DNA from: Methylobacter tundripaludum SV96
Lineage (GTDB): Bacteria; Pseudomonadota; Gammaproteobacteria; Methylococcales; Methylomonadaceae
Length of the DNA stretch: 64,000 nt
Reading direction: 5' to 3'
Assembly: GCF_000190755.2 (NCBI RefSeq)
Contig: NZ_JH109152.1
Location: 992,001 to 1,056,000, forward strand
Each line of letters starts with the position of its first letter. Positions within the stretch are counted from its first letter, which is position 1. The notes beneath the pieces were generated by a model that made no database searches, had not been told where the DNA came from, and saw only the letters and a program-made list of their open reading frames with translations. Below, one piece after another: positions 30,792-40,577 of the stretch. A program made the translations under genes and the position numbers.

Positions 30792-31766
30792 ATGAAGCCT
30801 ATCTTTAAAGTATTAGCCGACGGTGCAGACATCACCGCACGTATCAACCAGCGCTTAATCAGCATCAAAACCACTGATGAGGCCGGTTTTAAATCCGATA
30901 CCTGCACTATTGATTTAGACGACCGTGATGGGTTGATTGCCTTACCGAGAAAAGGCGCAAAACTAGACATTTACCTGGGCTATGAAGAAGCCGGGATCAG
31001 CAAGGTTGGTGTTTATACGGTCGATGAGATCTCTTTAACGGGATTCCCTGAAACGCTGAGTATCAGTGGCAAAGCTGCCGATATGCAGGGCGAACTTAAA
31101 TCGCAGAAAACCCGGCACTTCGATAACATCACTCTGGGTGATCTGGTAAAAACGCTGGCCGGTGATAACGGACTTGTAGGCAAAGCCTCCGCCGATCTGG
31201 CTGTTATTCAGCTGGGACATGTGGATCAAACGCAAGAATCAGATTTGCATTTACTGACCCGGTTGGCGAAACAATACGGCGGCGTCGCCAAAGTCACCAA
31301 TGACCATTTGATCCTGGCCAAGGCTGGCGAATCGAAAAGCGTCGGCGGTGCCAGCTTGTTGCCGATTTATATTGATAAAACACAGGTGTTGCCTGGCTAC
31401 CATTGCAGCATTACCGACCGTGGTAAATACGCCTCCGTAACGGCTACTTATCACGATAAGGCGACTGGCCAGAATATTGCAGTCAGCACTAGCACCGAAA
31501 AACCCGCTTATACCTTACGGCACACCTACGATAATCAGCAGCAAGCGATTGAGGCGGCGCAGGCAAAAAAATCAGCGCTGGATCAAGGAACGGCTACCGT
31601 AGACCTTAGTTTATCGGTTGGTAATGCTGATCTGTTCGCTGAGTCGCCATTGATATTGACGGGATTTAGATCGGGTATCACTGGACCGAGCTGGACGGCA
31701 ACGCGGGTTGAACATTCGTTTAGTAAGGCGGGGTTTACTACTCAGATTAATGGGGAGATAAAGTGA
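30792..31766 (+). CDS. Late control protein gpD
   Basis: A 324-aa protein of the P2 gpD family (387 aa in P2). FKVLADGADITARINQRLISI, GAKLDIYLGY and a late LTGFRSGITGPSWTATRVEHSF are typical. It forms the baseplate hub below the tape measure. It is the last recognisable prophage gene on the right side. Confidence 0.9.
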   Translation: MKPIFKVLADGADITARINQRLISIKTTDEAGFKSDTCTIDLDDRDGLIALPRKGAKLDIYLGYEEAGISKVGVYTVDEISLTGFPETLSISGKAADMQGELKSQKTRHFDNITLGDLVKTLAGDNGLVGKASADLAVIQLGHVDQTQESDLHLLTRLAKQYGGVAKVTNDHLILAKAGESKSVGGASLLPIYIDKTQVLPGYHCSITDRGKYASVTATYHDKATGQNIAVSTSTEKPAYTLRHTYDNQQQAIEAAQAKKSALDQGTATVDLSLSVGNADLFAESPLILTGFRSGITGPSWTATRVEHSFSKAGFTTQINGEIK

Positions 31767-31790
31767 ATGGGTGAAAAATAATTATTTTAA

Positions 31791-31944
31791 CGGGGTGGAC
31801 GGTTAGCTCCACCTGTGTCTACATGTTGTGGTTAGAGCATCTAACGGCATCTCCAGATGGCTATTTTGCCTGATCTTATGGGCGGGAGGCGCTTGGCGGT
31901 AATTACTACATGTTGTAGTAGGTGGAGCTAACCGTCCACCCCGC
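31791..31944. mobile_element. MITE-like element with 24-bp inverted ends and 9-bp target repeat
   Basis: The first 24 bases (31791-31814) are exactly the reverse complement of 31920-31943. TTATTTTAA flanks both sides (31782-31790 and 31945-31953), as a target-site duplication would. The inside contains a smaller palindrome (ACTACATGTTGTAGT). It has no ORF. It lies 24 bp after gpD and before prfC. Alternatives are a strong hairpin terminator at the phage end or an attachment-site structure, but the flanking repeat favours a non-autonomous transposon. Confidence 0.65.
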
Positions 31945-32109
31945 TTATTTTAAAAGCAAGCGCGCATGGCCATCGGCTTCATGACATCGACCGATACATC
32001 AATAATCTTGTAGGTCAGTCATTCTCTAAAATGCGTATAATTATAAATTGGTTATTCCTGCGATGCAGGTAAGTTTACAATTAAGTACATATTCGAGTAC
32101 ATAAACCGA

Positions 32110-33705
32110 ATGAATGAATTATTAAATTCTCTGCAAGTCAGGGAAACAAGGCGACGCAGGACTTTTGCTATCATCTCCCATCCTGATGCGGGTAAAACCA
32201 CCATCACCGAAAAACTATTGCTGTTCGGAGGCGCAATTCAGCTGGCAGGCTCGGTAAAAGGCCGAAAAGCGGCGCGTCACGCGACTTCCGACTGGATGGA
32301 AATGGAAAAGGAGCGGGGCATTTCGGTAACCACCTCGGTGATGCAGTTCGAGCATAAAGACTGCATTATTAACCTGCTCGATACCCCAGGCCATGAGGAT
32401 TTTTCCGAGGATACCTACCGCACCTTGACCGCGGTCGATTCGGCACTCATGGTAATCGACGTTGCCAAAGGTGTTGAAGACCGCACCATCAACCTGATGG
32501 AAGTGTGCCGCTTGCGCACCACGCCGATTCTGACCTTTATCAACAAACTGGACAGGGAAGGGCGCGAACCTATCGAATTGATGGACGAGGTCGAGAATGT
32601 CCTGAACATCAAATGTGCGCCGATGACCTGGCCTATCGGCATGGGCAAACGCTTTAAGGGGGTTTATCATCTGTATAAGGATGAAATTCACCTGTTCAGC
32701 GCCCAACATGGCGGCAAGATTGCCCAGGCTGAAATCATCAAAGGCCTGGATAACCCGAAGCTGGACGAACTGCTGGACGACCAAGCCGAAGAACTCAGGG
32801 ATGAAATCGATTTGGTCAAAGGCGCAAGCCATGAATTCGATCTTGAAGAGTATCTGGCGGGCAAGCTAACGCCGGTATTTTTCGGCTCGGCGATCAACAA
32901 TTTCGGGATTATCGAATTGCTGGATGCGTTCGCTGAATATGCGCCGTCACCCAGACCCCGAGAGGCAGAGCAGCGCACGGTGTTACCGGATGAACCGGCG
33001 TTTAGCGGCTTTGTGTTTAAAGTCCAGGCCAACATGGACCCGTCTCACAGAGACCGGATTGCCTTTTTAAGAGTATGTTCCGGTAAATTCGACAAGGGCA
33101 TGAAAGTTCATCATGTGCGTATCGGTAAAAATATCCAGGTTGCCAACGCCATTACCTTCCAGGCCGACAGCCGGAAAAGCGTCGAAGAAGCGTACCCCGG
33201 CGACATCATCGGTCTGCATAACCACGGCACCATTCAGGTCGGAGATACCTTTACCCAGGGAGAAACGCTTAAATACGGCGGCATTCCTTATTTCGCGCCG
33301 GAACTATTCCGCCGCGTGGTGTTAAAAGATCCGTTAAGAGCCAAAGCCCTGCAAAAAGGACTGGTGCAGTTGACCGAAGAAGGCGCGACCCAGTTGTTCA
33401 AACCGTTAAAAAATAACGACCTGATTCTGGGCGCGGTCGGTGTCTTGCAGTTTGATGTGACCGCATTCAGGCTTAAAAGCGAATACAACGTCGAATGCGT
33501 TTATGACGCCGTCCCCATCTCAGCCGTGCGTTGGGTAAGCTCAGACAAACCGGCCAAGCTGGAAGAGTTCAAGAACAAAGCCTTTGATAACCTGGCCGAA
33601 GATGGCGGCGGTTACCTGGTTTATGTCGCCAACAGTCGGGTTAACCTGCAACTGACCGAAGAGCGCTGGCCGGATATTAAATTCAGTGCGACGCGGGAAT
33701 TGTAG
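32110..33705 (+). CDS. prfC: Peptide chain release factor 3
   Basis: A 531-aa GTPase that recycles RF1/RF2 after termination. G1 (SHPDAGKTT), G2 region (ERGISVTTS), G3 (DTPGHEDF) and G4 (NKLD) are all present. The length is equal to that of E. coli RF3 (529 aa). It is host DNA just right of the prophage; the 340 bp upstream hold the MITE-like element and probably the promoter. Confidence 0.97.
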   Translation: MNELLNSLQVRETRRRRTFAIISHPDAGKTTITEKLLLFGGAIQLAGSVKGRKAARHATSDWMEMEKERGISVTTSVMQFEHKDCIINLLDTPGHEDFSEDTYRTLTAVDSALMVIDVAKGVEDRTINLMEVCRLRTTPILTFINKLDREGREPIELMDEVENVLNIKCAPMTWPIGMGKRFKGVYHLYKDEIHLFSAQHGGKIAQAEIIKGLDNPKLDELLDDQAEELRDEIDLVKGASHEFDLEEYLAGKLTPVFFGSAINNFGIIELLDAFAEYAPSPRPREAEQRTVLPDEPAFSGFVFKVQANMDPSHRDRIAFLRVCSGKFDKGMKVHHVRIGKNIQVANAITFQADSRKSVEEAYPGDIIGLHNHGTIQVGDTFTQGETLKYGGIPYFAPELFRRVVLKDPLRAKALQKGLVQLTEEGATQLFKPLKNNDLILGAVGVLQFDVTAFRLKSEYNVECVYDAVPISAVRWVSSDKPAKLEEFKNKAFDNLAEDGGGYLVYVANSRVNLQLTEERWPDIKFSATREL

Positions 33706-33800
33706 CAAAGTAGGTGATATACAAAGGTGTTATCACCGTCTGGTTTTTGCAGCTCATATGTTAAACTAAACTAACTTAACTTAATTCAATGAGGTTTATC

Positions 33801-34046
33801 ATGCAGACGGTCAATATTCACGAAGCCAAAACCCAATTGTCGCGGTTGATAGAGCAAGCGGTAAAGGGTGATTCCTTTATCATCGCTAAAGCCGGAAAGC
33901 CGCTGGTCAAAGTGACTCGTTTGGACGCGCCATCAGCCGGCCAAGTCAGAAGACTGGGTTTCATGGCGGGGCAGATCACCGCCCCTGATGATTTCGATCG
34001 CATGGGCAGCAAGGAAATCGAGCTGCTTTTCAGTGGTGAAGAATGA
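33801..34046 (+). CDS. Antitoxin, Phd/YefM family
   Basis: An 81-aa antitoxin from ATG 33801, with GAGG about six bases upstream. An in-frame ATG at 33789 overlaps that site and is unlikely. MQTVNIHEAKTQLSRLIEQ followed by SFIIAKAGKPLVKVTRL is the classic Phd/YefM start. The C-terminal part (GFMAGQITAPDDFDRM) binds the toxin. It overlaps the PIN toxin by 4 bp and likely autoregulates the pair. Confidence 0.9.
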   Translation: MQTVNIHEAKTQLSRLIEQAVKGDSFIIAKAGKPLVKVTRLDAPSAGQVRRLGFMAGQITAPDDFDRMGSKEIELLFSGEE

Positions 34047-34429
34047 AGCTGTTACTGGATACCCACTTGTTGCTATGGGCGGCCGGTTCGCCTGACCGGT
34101 TGCCTGTAGCGGCGCGTTCATTACTGGAAGATCCGCAGAACGAACTGCTTTTTAGTGCGGCCAGCCTTTGGGAGATTGTCATCAAACGCGGCCTTGGGCG
34201 TTCCGATTTTCAGGTGGATGCAAGAGTGCTACGTCGTGGCCTGTTGGACAACGGTTATCAGGAGTTGGCAATTACCAGTGAGCACACCGTTTCTATCGAC
34301 AGTTTACCACCCATTCATAAAGACCCGTTCGACCGTATCCTTGTTGCGCAGGCGACTGTTGAAGGGATCATCTTGCTAACAGCGGATGCTTTAGTGGCGA
34401 AGTACCCAGGGCCGGTGCGACAAGTTTAA
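34043..34429 (+). CDS. VapC-type PIN domain toxin
   Basis: A 128-aa PIN ribonuclease. Acidic residues Asp6, Glu44, Asp94/Asp97 and Asp115 fit the PIN active site (LLLDTHLLLWA, SLWEIVIKRGLG, KDPFDRILVAQA, TADALVAKY). It probably cuts RNA when not bound by its antitoxin. Translational coupling to the upstream antitoxin. Confidence 0.9.
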   Translation: MKLLLDTHLLLWAAGSPDRLPVAARSLLEDPQNELLFSAASLWEIVIKRGLGRSDFQVDARVLRRGLLDNGYQELAITSEHTVSIDSLPPIHKDPFDRILVAQATVEGIILLTADALVAKYPGPVRQV

Positions 34430-34649
34430 TTCTTGGATGGAAGGGAATAATACACTTTGCGGATTAAATTCTTACCGCGTTGGAACCGTTGTTGCAGTTC
34501 AAAAAATGATCAATTCACGGGGCGGGACTTGTTAGTTCGCGAATGACGCAGTTCGGCCAATTTGTGTCATTCCCCTCTTTAGATATACCTAAATATGATT
34601 AGTGATGAGCTAAGTACTCACGTCAATCTTGTCTTTTTTACATCTACGA

Positions 34650-35000
34650 TTACTTCGGGCAAGGCCATTCTTTCATGAGTGCAGCTTTAACAAGTGATTC
34701 GGCACTTGAACTCCATAATTCTGGATGCTCATTTAGGTATTTAGACACAACATTTGCAGCTTGATCTGAAGTGATATTTTGTGGACAAAATAAACCCGAC
34801 CCAATAGTTGCGTCAACAACCCCCATTACATAATAAACATAAGCCCCGGCATCATAGAGCTCCGCATTGTCTATATCACCGTTTTTATAGGCGGTTGACT
34901 TGTCGTGAAGCTTCTGGCCATTTATAAAAGCATTGAAACCAGCGTTAACTGAGATTGGCATCAGCATTGTAGCGATTAGGATTAACTTTGACGCTTTCAT
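34650..35000 (-). CDS. Rap1a/Tai-like immunity protein
   Basis: A 116-aa exported protein from ATG 34998-35000, with GGAG 7 bases upstream. The longer frame to 35111 lacks these features. A signal peptide (MKASKLILIATMLMPISVNA) precedes a domain with helix-rich pattern AYVYYVMGVVDAT, then CPQNITSDQAANVVSKYLNEHPE and a final CPK. Two cysteines (residues 73 and 114 approximately) should form a disulphide. This pattern is Rap1a/Tai family, which neutralises type VI amidase effectors in the periplasm. No effector or type VI gene is near, so it is an orphan. Confidence 0.7.
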   Translation of the reverse strand: MKASKLILIATMLMPISVNAGFNAFINGQKLHDKSTAYKNGDIDNAELYDAGAYVYYVMGVVDATIGSGLFCPQNITSDQAANVVSKYLNEHPELWSSSAESLVKAALMKEWPCPK

Positions 35001-35275
35001 TTTTACACTCCATGGATTTTTTGTTACATCAGGACAGTTTATATCGATATAAGCTGGATTACACGTGCAGCTGATAATGACAGGATTCGGCCATAAGCGG
35101 TCTTTAGCCATAGATTCAGAACTTACTTCCCAAGTTATCCCCCAATTTCATATTTTTTTAATATTAGATTAGGATTCAATTAAATATCTATACTTTTCGG
35201 TAACTTATGCAATGATATGTAAAAGTATGTCAATCAGCGTCCAATATTTACCAGTAAACAGAGCCATAATTGACC

Positions 35276-35431
35276 ATGAAAATTATTAGAAGATTGTTTT
35301 TTAAGGTTTATTTTATAGGGCTGGTAAAAATTGATGCTGAAAGTGGTAACTTTTGCACGCCGATTTCTACAAATGACTTACCAATGGATCGGAACCAGCC
35401 TGTAATAAATGTCGTAGCTCGGCCATGTTGA
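35276..35431 (+). CDS. Possible small protein upstream of the dehydrogenase (51 aa)
   Basis: ATG 35276 opens a 51-codon frame (MKIIRRLFFKVYFIGLVKID) whose TGA at 35429-35431 overlaps the ATG of the next gene at 35425. The N-terminus is basic and hydrophobic. There is no clear ribosome site. It may be a leader or coupling ORF for the membrane dehydrogenase. Otherwise the 420-bp space between 35001 and 35424 shows nothing recognisable beyond A/T-rich promoter-like DNA. Confidence 0.25.
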   Translation: MKIIRRLFFKVYFIGLVKIDAESGNFCTPISTNDLPMDRNQPVINVVARPC

Positions 35432-37431
35432 GACATCAAAGGCCGTCTGTTATCTTTCTGTTTGCTTGGCACATCCTCATTCTTGTCGGCATATGCCTCG
35501 CCATTGTTTTGCAGAAAGACATTCAATTGTGGCAGTTGGATCAGTTATTTCACCCCGGGGCACGGCGCATAATCTTACATGTCGCCGTTTTGGCAGCTAT
35601 CTATATAACCGGAGCCGTCCTTGCGAAACTCCGAGCCACAGTGAATGACCATGCGGGGCCGCTGGATTTCTGGATCGTATCCCTCGCGCTATGTGGCTTG
35701 GTCCTGCTCGGACTGTTTCTCCTGCGCATCGATGCCTCGCGGTTCGCGGTAGGCGTTGCATTTGCGTCCACCATTTTCCTAGCCCCGGCCCCGTATTTCA
35801 TTCCTCGGCCGTTCCAGCCGTCGGCATTGGTCACAATCATGGTTGTGCTATTGTGCGCCGGTGCTGTATCAATAAGTGAGCGACTGGGTTCGTTGATTCC
35901 GATCAAACTGGCAGCCACATCGCAGACTCGGTCGATAAAGACCGAATACTATATTCTTGAGGAACGGATCGACCGAGAGCTAATTCCGAAGCCACGCATC
36001 AAAGGAGGCGGCCTCGCGCGGATCGGTGCAGACGTTATAGTATCGACCGGTGATGGTCAATTGTATTATGTTGAATTGGCCGGTGACAGCGCACAGCCGC
36101 GCGTCAGGTTGTTGCCGTATCATGTGCCGATCAACGGGGATGCTTTTGCACGCGCGGACGGACAAACGGGGGTATCATCCCCGCCGGTCGACACGACGCC
36201 GGTGGAGGGCAACGCGGAAATAGAACGGCTGCATCCCGAGTGGTTTCGGGTTAGCGACCTGCTGGTCCAAGAACTCGGCCAGCGAATCCGCATCTTCGCC
36301 TCCCACCTGTTCTGGTACGCGAAAGACTCCTGTTGGGTCGAGCGCGTGTCGCTGCTGGAGGGATATCAACAGGCATTGACCGAAGGTAGTGGGACAGAGC
36401 ATTGGAAGACGCTCTTCGAATCGACTCCTTGCCTGTCGGCTAAGGGTCCGAATCGGCGACACGGGATACCCGTTGTCGGTTACATGGGCGGCGGACGTAT
36501 GGCCCTCTTGGACGACGAGCATCTCCTTCTGACGGTGGGGGATTTCGGTTTCGACGGGGTGGCATCTCCTTGGGCCGTATCTCAGGACCTGACAAATTCT
36601 TACGGGAAAACCCTGAAAATAGACATCAAGGACGGGGCGTCCAAGATCTTCACATCGGGACATCGCAATCAGCAGGGACTGTTCGTTGGCTCGGACGGAC
36701 GCATCTGGTCGACCGAGCATGGTCCTAAAGGCGGGGATGAGTTGAACGCCCTCTTGGAAGGCAGTAATTATGGCTGGCCTAATGCGACATACGGCACCGA
36801 CTATGGTTCATACCATTGGCCAAGAGCAACGGTAGAAGGAGAGCACACCGGGTATAGGTTGCCGATGTTTTCATGGGTTCCTTCGATCGGCACGTCAGCT
36901 GTCATCGAAGTACAGGAAGGCTTGTTCCCTGCCTGGAGACACGACCTCCTTGTAAGTTCGCTGAGGGAGGCGACACTGTTTCGGATCCGCATCCGATCCG
37001 ACCGCGTAATTTATACAGAACCTATCCCGCTGGGCTGCTCGGTGCGTGATTTCGTAGAAGCAAGCGACGGTAAGCTGGTGATCTGGTCCGACAGTTGCGG
37101 GCTCGTGTTATTACAGCCTCAGGCAATCAAGACGGGAGAGTCCCTGTTCAATGAGTGGTGCAGTGGCTGTCACCAATCGCAACTTGTCAGCGGGAATAGA
37201 ATCGGTCCTAACCTCGTTGGGATTATCAATCGACCAGTGGCATCTCTGCCAGGCTACACAGACTATTCGGTATCCTTGAAAGCTAAGGGCGGCAAATGGT
37301 CGCGTGAAAGGCTCGACCAGTTCATTTCGAGTCCCGCCGCCTTCGCTTCCGGCACTACCATGGATTTTGCGGGTGTACCGTCACAAAGCGATCGGATTGC
37401 CATAATGAGATTTCTAGAGGAAACGCATTAG
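35425..37431 (+). CDS. Membrane PQQ-type sugar dehydrogenase fused to cytochrome c
   Basis: A 668-aa three-part protein. Residues 1-160 have about five transmembrane helices. Residues about 165-570 form a beta-propeller of the glucose/sorbosone dehydrogenase family (SGHRNQQGLFVGSDGRIWSTEHGPKGGDELN is the diagnostic run, here in two pieces). Residues about 570-668 are a class I cytochrome c domain with CSGCH at 579-583 and a possible Met ligand in GTTMDF near 645. Electrons would pass from PQQ to heme and on to the respiratory chain in one polypeptide. The substrate is unknown. Soluble aldose dehydrogenases normally lack both extra parts. Confidence 0.85.
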   Translation: MLRHQRPSVIFLFAWHILILVGICLAIVLQKDIQLWQLDQLFHPGARRIILHVAVLAAIYITGAVLAKLRATVNDHAGPLDFWIVSLALCGLVLLGLFLLRIDASRFAVGVAFASTIFLAPAPYFIPRPFQPSALVTIMVVLLCAGAVSISERLGSLIPIKLAATSQTRSIKTEYYILEERIDRELIPKPRIKGGGLARIGADVIVSTGDGQLYYVELAGDSAQPRVRLLPYHVPINGDAFARADGQTGVSSPPVDTTPVEGNAEIERLHPEWFRVSDLLVQELGQRIRIFASHLFWYAKDSCWVERVSLLEGYQQALTEGSGTEHWKTLFESTPCLSAKGPNRRHGIPVVGYMGGGRMALLDDEHLLLTVGDFGFDGVASPWAVSQDLTNSYGKTLKIDIKDGASKIFTSGHRNQQGLFVGSDGRIWSTEHGPKGGDELNALLEGSNYGWPNATYGTDYGSYHWPRATVEGEHTGYRLPMFSWVPSIGTSAVIEVQEGLFPAWRHDLLVSSLREATLFRIRIRSDRVIYTEPIPLGCSVRDFVEASDGKLVIWSDSCGLVLLQPQAIKTGESLFNEWCSGCHQSQLVSGNRIGPNLVGIINRPVASLPGYTDYSVSLKAKGGKWSRERLDQFISSPAAFASGTTMDFAGVPSQSDRIAIMRFLEETH

Positions 37432-37848
37432 ATCAGCGGCTCTGCAGCGTTTGCTGCTTTAGCTATATCCGTATAACTACGCATGATGGTTAATAGCTTG
37501 CTCTAGGCTTTTTGAGGCTGTTTTTGGTGGTAGCTATCATTGCAAGGTATTAATTTAATTTGCTTTTAATGGAGAATTTAATATTCGTAATCAGTAGGTC
37601 GTGTGTTCGGTAACAATCATTTTCTGCGTATGAATCAAGGGGATATAATAAAATCTAAGGCCCTTTTTTATTGCCTGTTATTTTTTAATAAGCACATAAT
37701 ATGCAGTTGATACAAAAACTGGAGTTATTTGATCTTGGTTGCTACGTTATAAATTCAATTTTTACGTATGAGCGGATCATGATGAAGAATCTATCGCTAT
37801 TTTAATGCGCCTTTGAACGACAACTAAGGGTCGTTTAACTCAACACGC
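37432..37848. other. Intergenic region without identified gene (417 bp)
   Basis: A/T-rich, with only a 34-codon frame at about 37700 and no ribosome site. It separates convergent genes, but no clear intrinsic terminator was found. Confidence 0.5.
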
Positions 37849-39600
37849 CTACGCCTTATCATCAAACAATTTTTTCCCTGCCAGTTGCTGTGGATGCGCC
37901 GCTTGCGTTTTTTGAGCGCCGTCGTGGGCGTCCATGTGCCCCGTTTTTAATCCTGATTCTTCAAGCTGGTTTTTCAGGTAATCAAGGTTGTGTTTGATAA
38001 GTTCTGTCGTTTGCGTGTTTTGGCTTTTGAAAAAGGTATTGATAACATCGTTCCGGTAGGAAACTATGCAATGAATAGTACCCAGCCCCGGCGGCGTAAT
38101 GGTGATATTAACCGACCAGTCGCCGCTGCCGGATTGTTGTTTGTTTTCCTTGTCCTGCTGCACTTCAATCCTGACCGATTCCGCCTGTTGCCGGTCAATA
38201 AAAGGAATGTCGATAATCCACAGTTGCTTTGGGTTGTCTTCCTTGGGCAAGGACATTAATTGATCCAGTACTAACTTGGCAACGGTGTTTTCGGTTTTAT
38301 GTTGCAGATTCTTGAGCAGGTCAAGATCAACTTGATTTAATGACTGTTCGTCTTGATGAGTGATTTCCTGCTTTAAGGCTTGAATAAATTTAAGCAAATT
38401 GGCTTTAAAATCCTCGGCAATCAAACCGGTATCGCCTAAAGCGCCTGCTTTGGGTGTGTTACTCCCTGCATCCATGGCGTCATCTGTCGGATTTAATTTT
38501 GAAGGTACTAATTCAGCTCCATGAATAGGCTTCGAATTAGTATCCGGTCCGTTAGGCAATGGCTGTTTTTGCGTCAGATTCTGTAATATTTCAGCGGCTA
38601 TGCGCTGTAATGATTGGGGCACGCTTTCATTTTTTATCAGCTGCGGTAGTTCTTTAATTAACTCGGCTTGAGCCGGTAGTTTAGCCTCAAGAAACAGCCC
38701 TGAATTAATAATTGCCAGCTTAAGGCCCTGGCTAGTAATCAACTGCTCTTTTGGCGGCAGGTTTTGGACTATTTTTGCGGCAATATCCTTTAAGACCTGG
38801 GGAACGCTTTCGTTCTTCATCAGTTGCGGCAAATCTTTTATTAACTGATTTAAAAAGAGGGGCGAAGCTTCATGTCGCGGTAGAAACTGCTTTATAAATT
38901 CGGCTACCTTGGCCTCGGGAATATGGGGGGCGGCAGGAATAATCTTAAATTCCGGCGTGGTTCCTGTTTTGACGATTTCCAGGTTCAGGTTTTGCCCGAT
39001 TTTTAAATCCGAAGGCGCATTGGTCAGTTGAGTTCGATCGATAGTGATAACAGCAACTTGTTTATTGCCGGTATTCGCTGTCGATGGGTTAGAAACCTGT
39101 AGCTGAATTTTATTGCCGATGAGGCTGATTATCTTTGCGTCCAAAAGCTGCTTTACGGACGATGGGGAGGCGGCGTTATCCTGTTTTTCGGTGATTGTCA
39201 GTCGACCGGTTGCGACATCTTTTGCAGTCGGCCGCATCGGTTCCCTACCACTTGCGGCACTCCCACCATCCCTGGCAGTCGGTATTAACTTTAAGCGCAA
39301 TTCAATGGCTTGGTTTTTTAGTTCGGGTAACGGATCGAGAACCTTAAATTCGATGGAAGGCGCTATTTGGGTCACCTGAATTTTCAAATCCTGCCCTGGG
39401 CTTAACGTAATCGGCTGGTTGCTTTGTACGCTGACGTCCTTGCCGCCCAATGATAAGGTAATCGCATTTTTTGCCGCTTGTATCTCGGCGTTGATCACTT
39501 TTACGTCAAGCTGTTGCCCGACTTTCAGGTTTAAGGTGTTTTCCAACAGTCTGCCAGGAGCTGACAGGGACTGGGTGTTTATTAGCGAGTTAATGTCCAT
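37849..39600 (-). CDS. FliK-like flagellar hook-length control protein
   Basis: A 583-aa protein. The N-terminus and long Gln/Lys/Pro-rich middle (residues 100-400) have low complexity, with a repeated segment around ELPQLIKNESVPQ/DLPQLMKNESVPQ. The last 150 residues (GSGDWSVNITITPPGLGTIH and NLDYLKNQLEESGLK) match the Flg_hook C-terminal domain of FliK, which signals substrate switching in the flagellar export gate. It is far from other flagellar genes and co-transcribed with an HDOD protein (overlap TAATG). Confidence 0.75.
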   Translation of the reverse strand: MDINSLINTQSLSAPGRLLENTLNLKVGQQLDVKVINAEIQAAKNAITLSLGGKDVSVQSNQPITLSPGQDLKIQVTQIAPSIEFKVLDPLPELKNQAIELRLKLIPTARDGGSAASGREPMRPTAKDVATGRLTITEKQDNAASPSSVKQLLDAKIISLIGNKIQLQVSNPSTANTGNKQVAVITIDRTQLTNAPSDLKIGQNLNLEIVKTGTTPEFKIIPAAPHIPEAKVAEFIKQFLPRHEASPLFLNQLIKDLPQLMKNESVPQVLKDIAAKIVQNLPPKEQLITSQGLKLAIINSGLFLEAKLPAQAELIKELPQLIKNESVPQSLQRIAAEILQNLTQKQPLPNGPDTNSKPIHGAELVPSKLNPTDDAMDAGSNTPKAGALGDTGLIAEDFKANLLKFIQALKQEITHQDEQSLNQVDLDLLKNLQHKTENTVAKLVLDQLMSLPKEDNPKQLWIIDIPFIDRQQAESVRIEVQQDKENKQQSGSGDWSVNITITPPGLGTIHCIVSYRNDVINTFFKSQNTQTTELIKHNLDYLKNQLEESGLKTGHMDAHDGAQKTQAAHPQQLAGKKLFDDKA

Positions 39601-40481
39601 TAAGCCAGCATTTGCCGAATGTGCTCGATTTCATCTTTGGCAGTATCCAGTATATTGATGCTGTCGTTTGCATCCAAATGCCCTGCCAGCTTTTTATAAG
39701 CGGGCAGGGCATCTATTTTGGGTATTTTTTTTATATCAACTTTCCCGATAAAACTGTGCAACTGCGAAATCATCACAATGTCTGCGTAATTGGCCTGGTT
39801 ATTGTTATTGCGAAACCAATTTTCGGCATTAATCACCACCTCTTCAAAATCCTCAGGAAAATCCCAGTGACGAATGATTTGCACGCCAATATCTGCTCGC
39901 AATTCCTTGACCGTTTCTACAAGGTCTTTTGGATTAGCAAGAATATCGGGATGGTTATCGGCATAAGTCAAAATGGGTACGATGCCAATATCATGAATCA
40001 GTCCGGCCAGCATGGCTCGGTCCGGGTCGAATCCGGGAATTTTATGGGCGAAAACGGCGCTGATGGAGGCAATGTAACTGCTGTGCGCCCATAACTCGGC
40101 CATTTTTTGACGGATAACGTGGGACTTGGCGTTAAATACCGATTTCATCGCAAACGCAGTGATAATGTCCTGGGCCGTTTTCAATCCCAATCGGGTTAGC
40201 GCTTCGGGGCAACTTTCAATTTTTTTTCGCCCCCTATATAAAGGGCTGTTGGCGATTTGTATCAGTCTGGCGGTGATTGACGGATCAATTTGGACTATGC
40301 GGGCTATTGAGGAGGTGCTGGATTTATCGTCATTAATGGCGCGGCGAATTTTAAAAGCAACATCCGGGATAGTCGGCAGCATCAGGTCATCGGATTGCAT
40401 ATGCCGATAACAGTCCGTCAAAAGTTTGTTTTTAGCCAAACTTGCGGTGACATTGTTAAGGTTGGTGTTGGTTTGGCCCAT
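39600..40481 (-). CDS. HDOD domain signalling protein
   Basis: A 293-aa protein. LPTIPDVAFKIRRAINDD, DPSITARLIQIANSPLY and LGLKTAQDIITAFAMKSVF are HDOD hallmarks. A later HD-like MLAGLIHDIGIVPIL is present, but other metal ligands are degenerate, so it is likely non-catalytic. HDOD proteins link to c-di-GMP, motility and stress control. Next to FliK-like gene, it may be involved in motility. Confidence 0.9.
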   Translation of the reverse strand: MGQTNTNLNNVTASLAKNKLLTDCYRHMQSDDLMLPTIPDVAFKIRRAINDDKSSTSSIARIVQIDPSITARLIQIANSPLYRGRKKIESCPEALTRLGLKTAQDIITAFAMKSVFNAKSHVIRQKMAELWAHSSYIASISAVFAHKIPGFDPDRAMLAGLIHDIGIVPILTYADNHPDILANPKDLVETVKELRADIGVQIIRHWDFPEDFEEVVINAENWFRNNNNQANYADIVMISQLHSFIGKVDIKKIPKIDALPAYKKLAGHLDANDSINILDTAKDEIEHIRQMLA

Positions 40482-40577
40482 GTTGTGTCTACTTAATATT
40501 CAAACAAGCTCGCAAAGTTTAGTTTAAAATCCGTCTATTCGTCGAACCGTATTACAGCTATCTTACTTTGTACAGCA

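Noticed and set aside
31767-32109. Prophage attachment site at the prfC side
   Set aside because: The left prophage end is outside the window, so no matching core can be compared; the inverted element is better explained as MITE-like.
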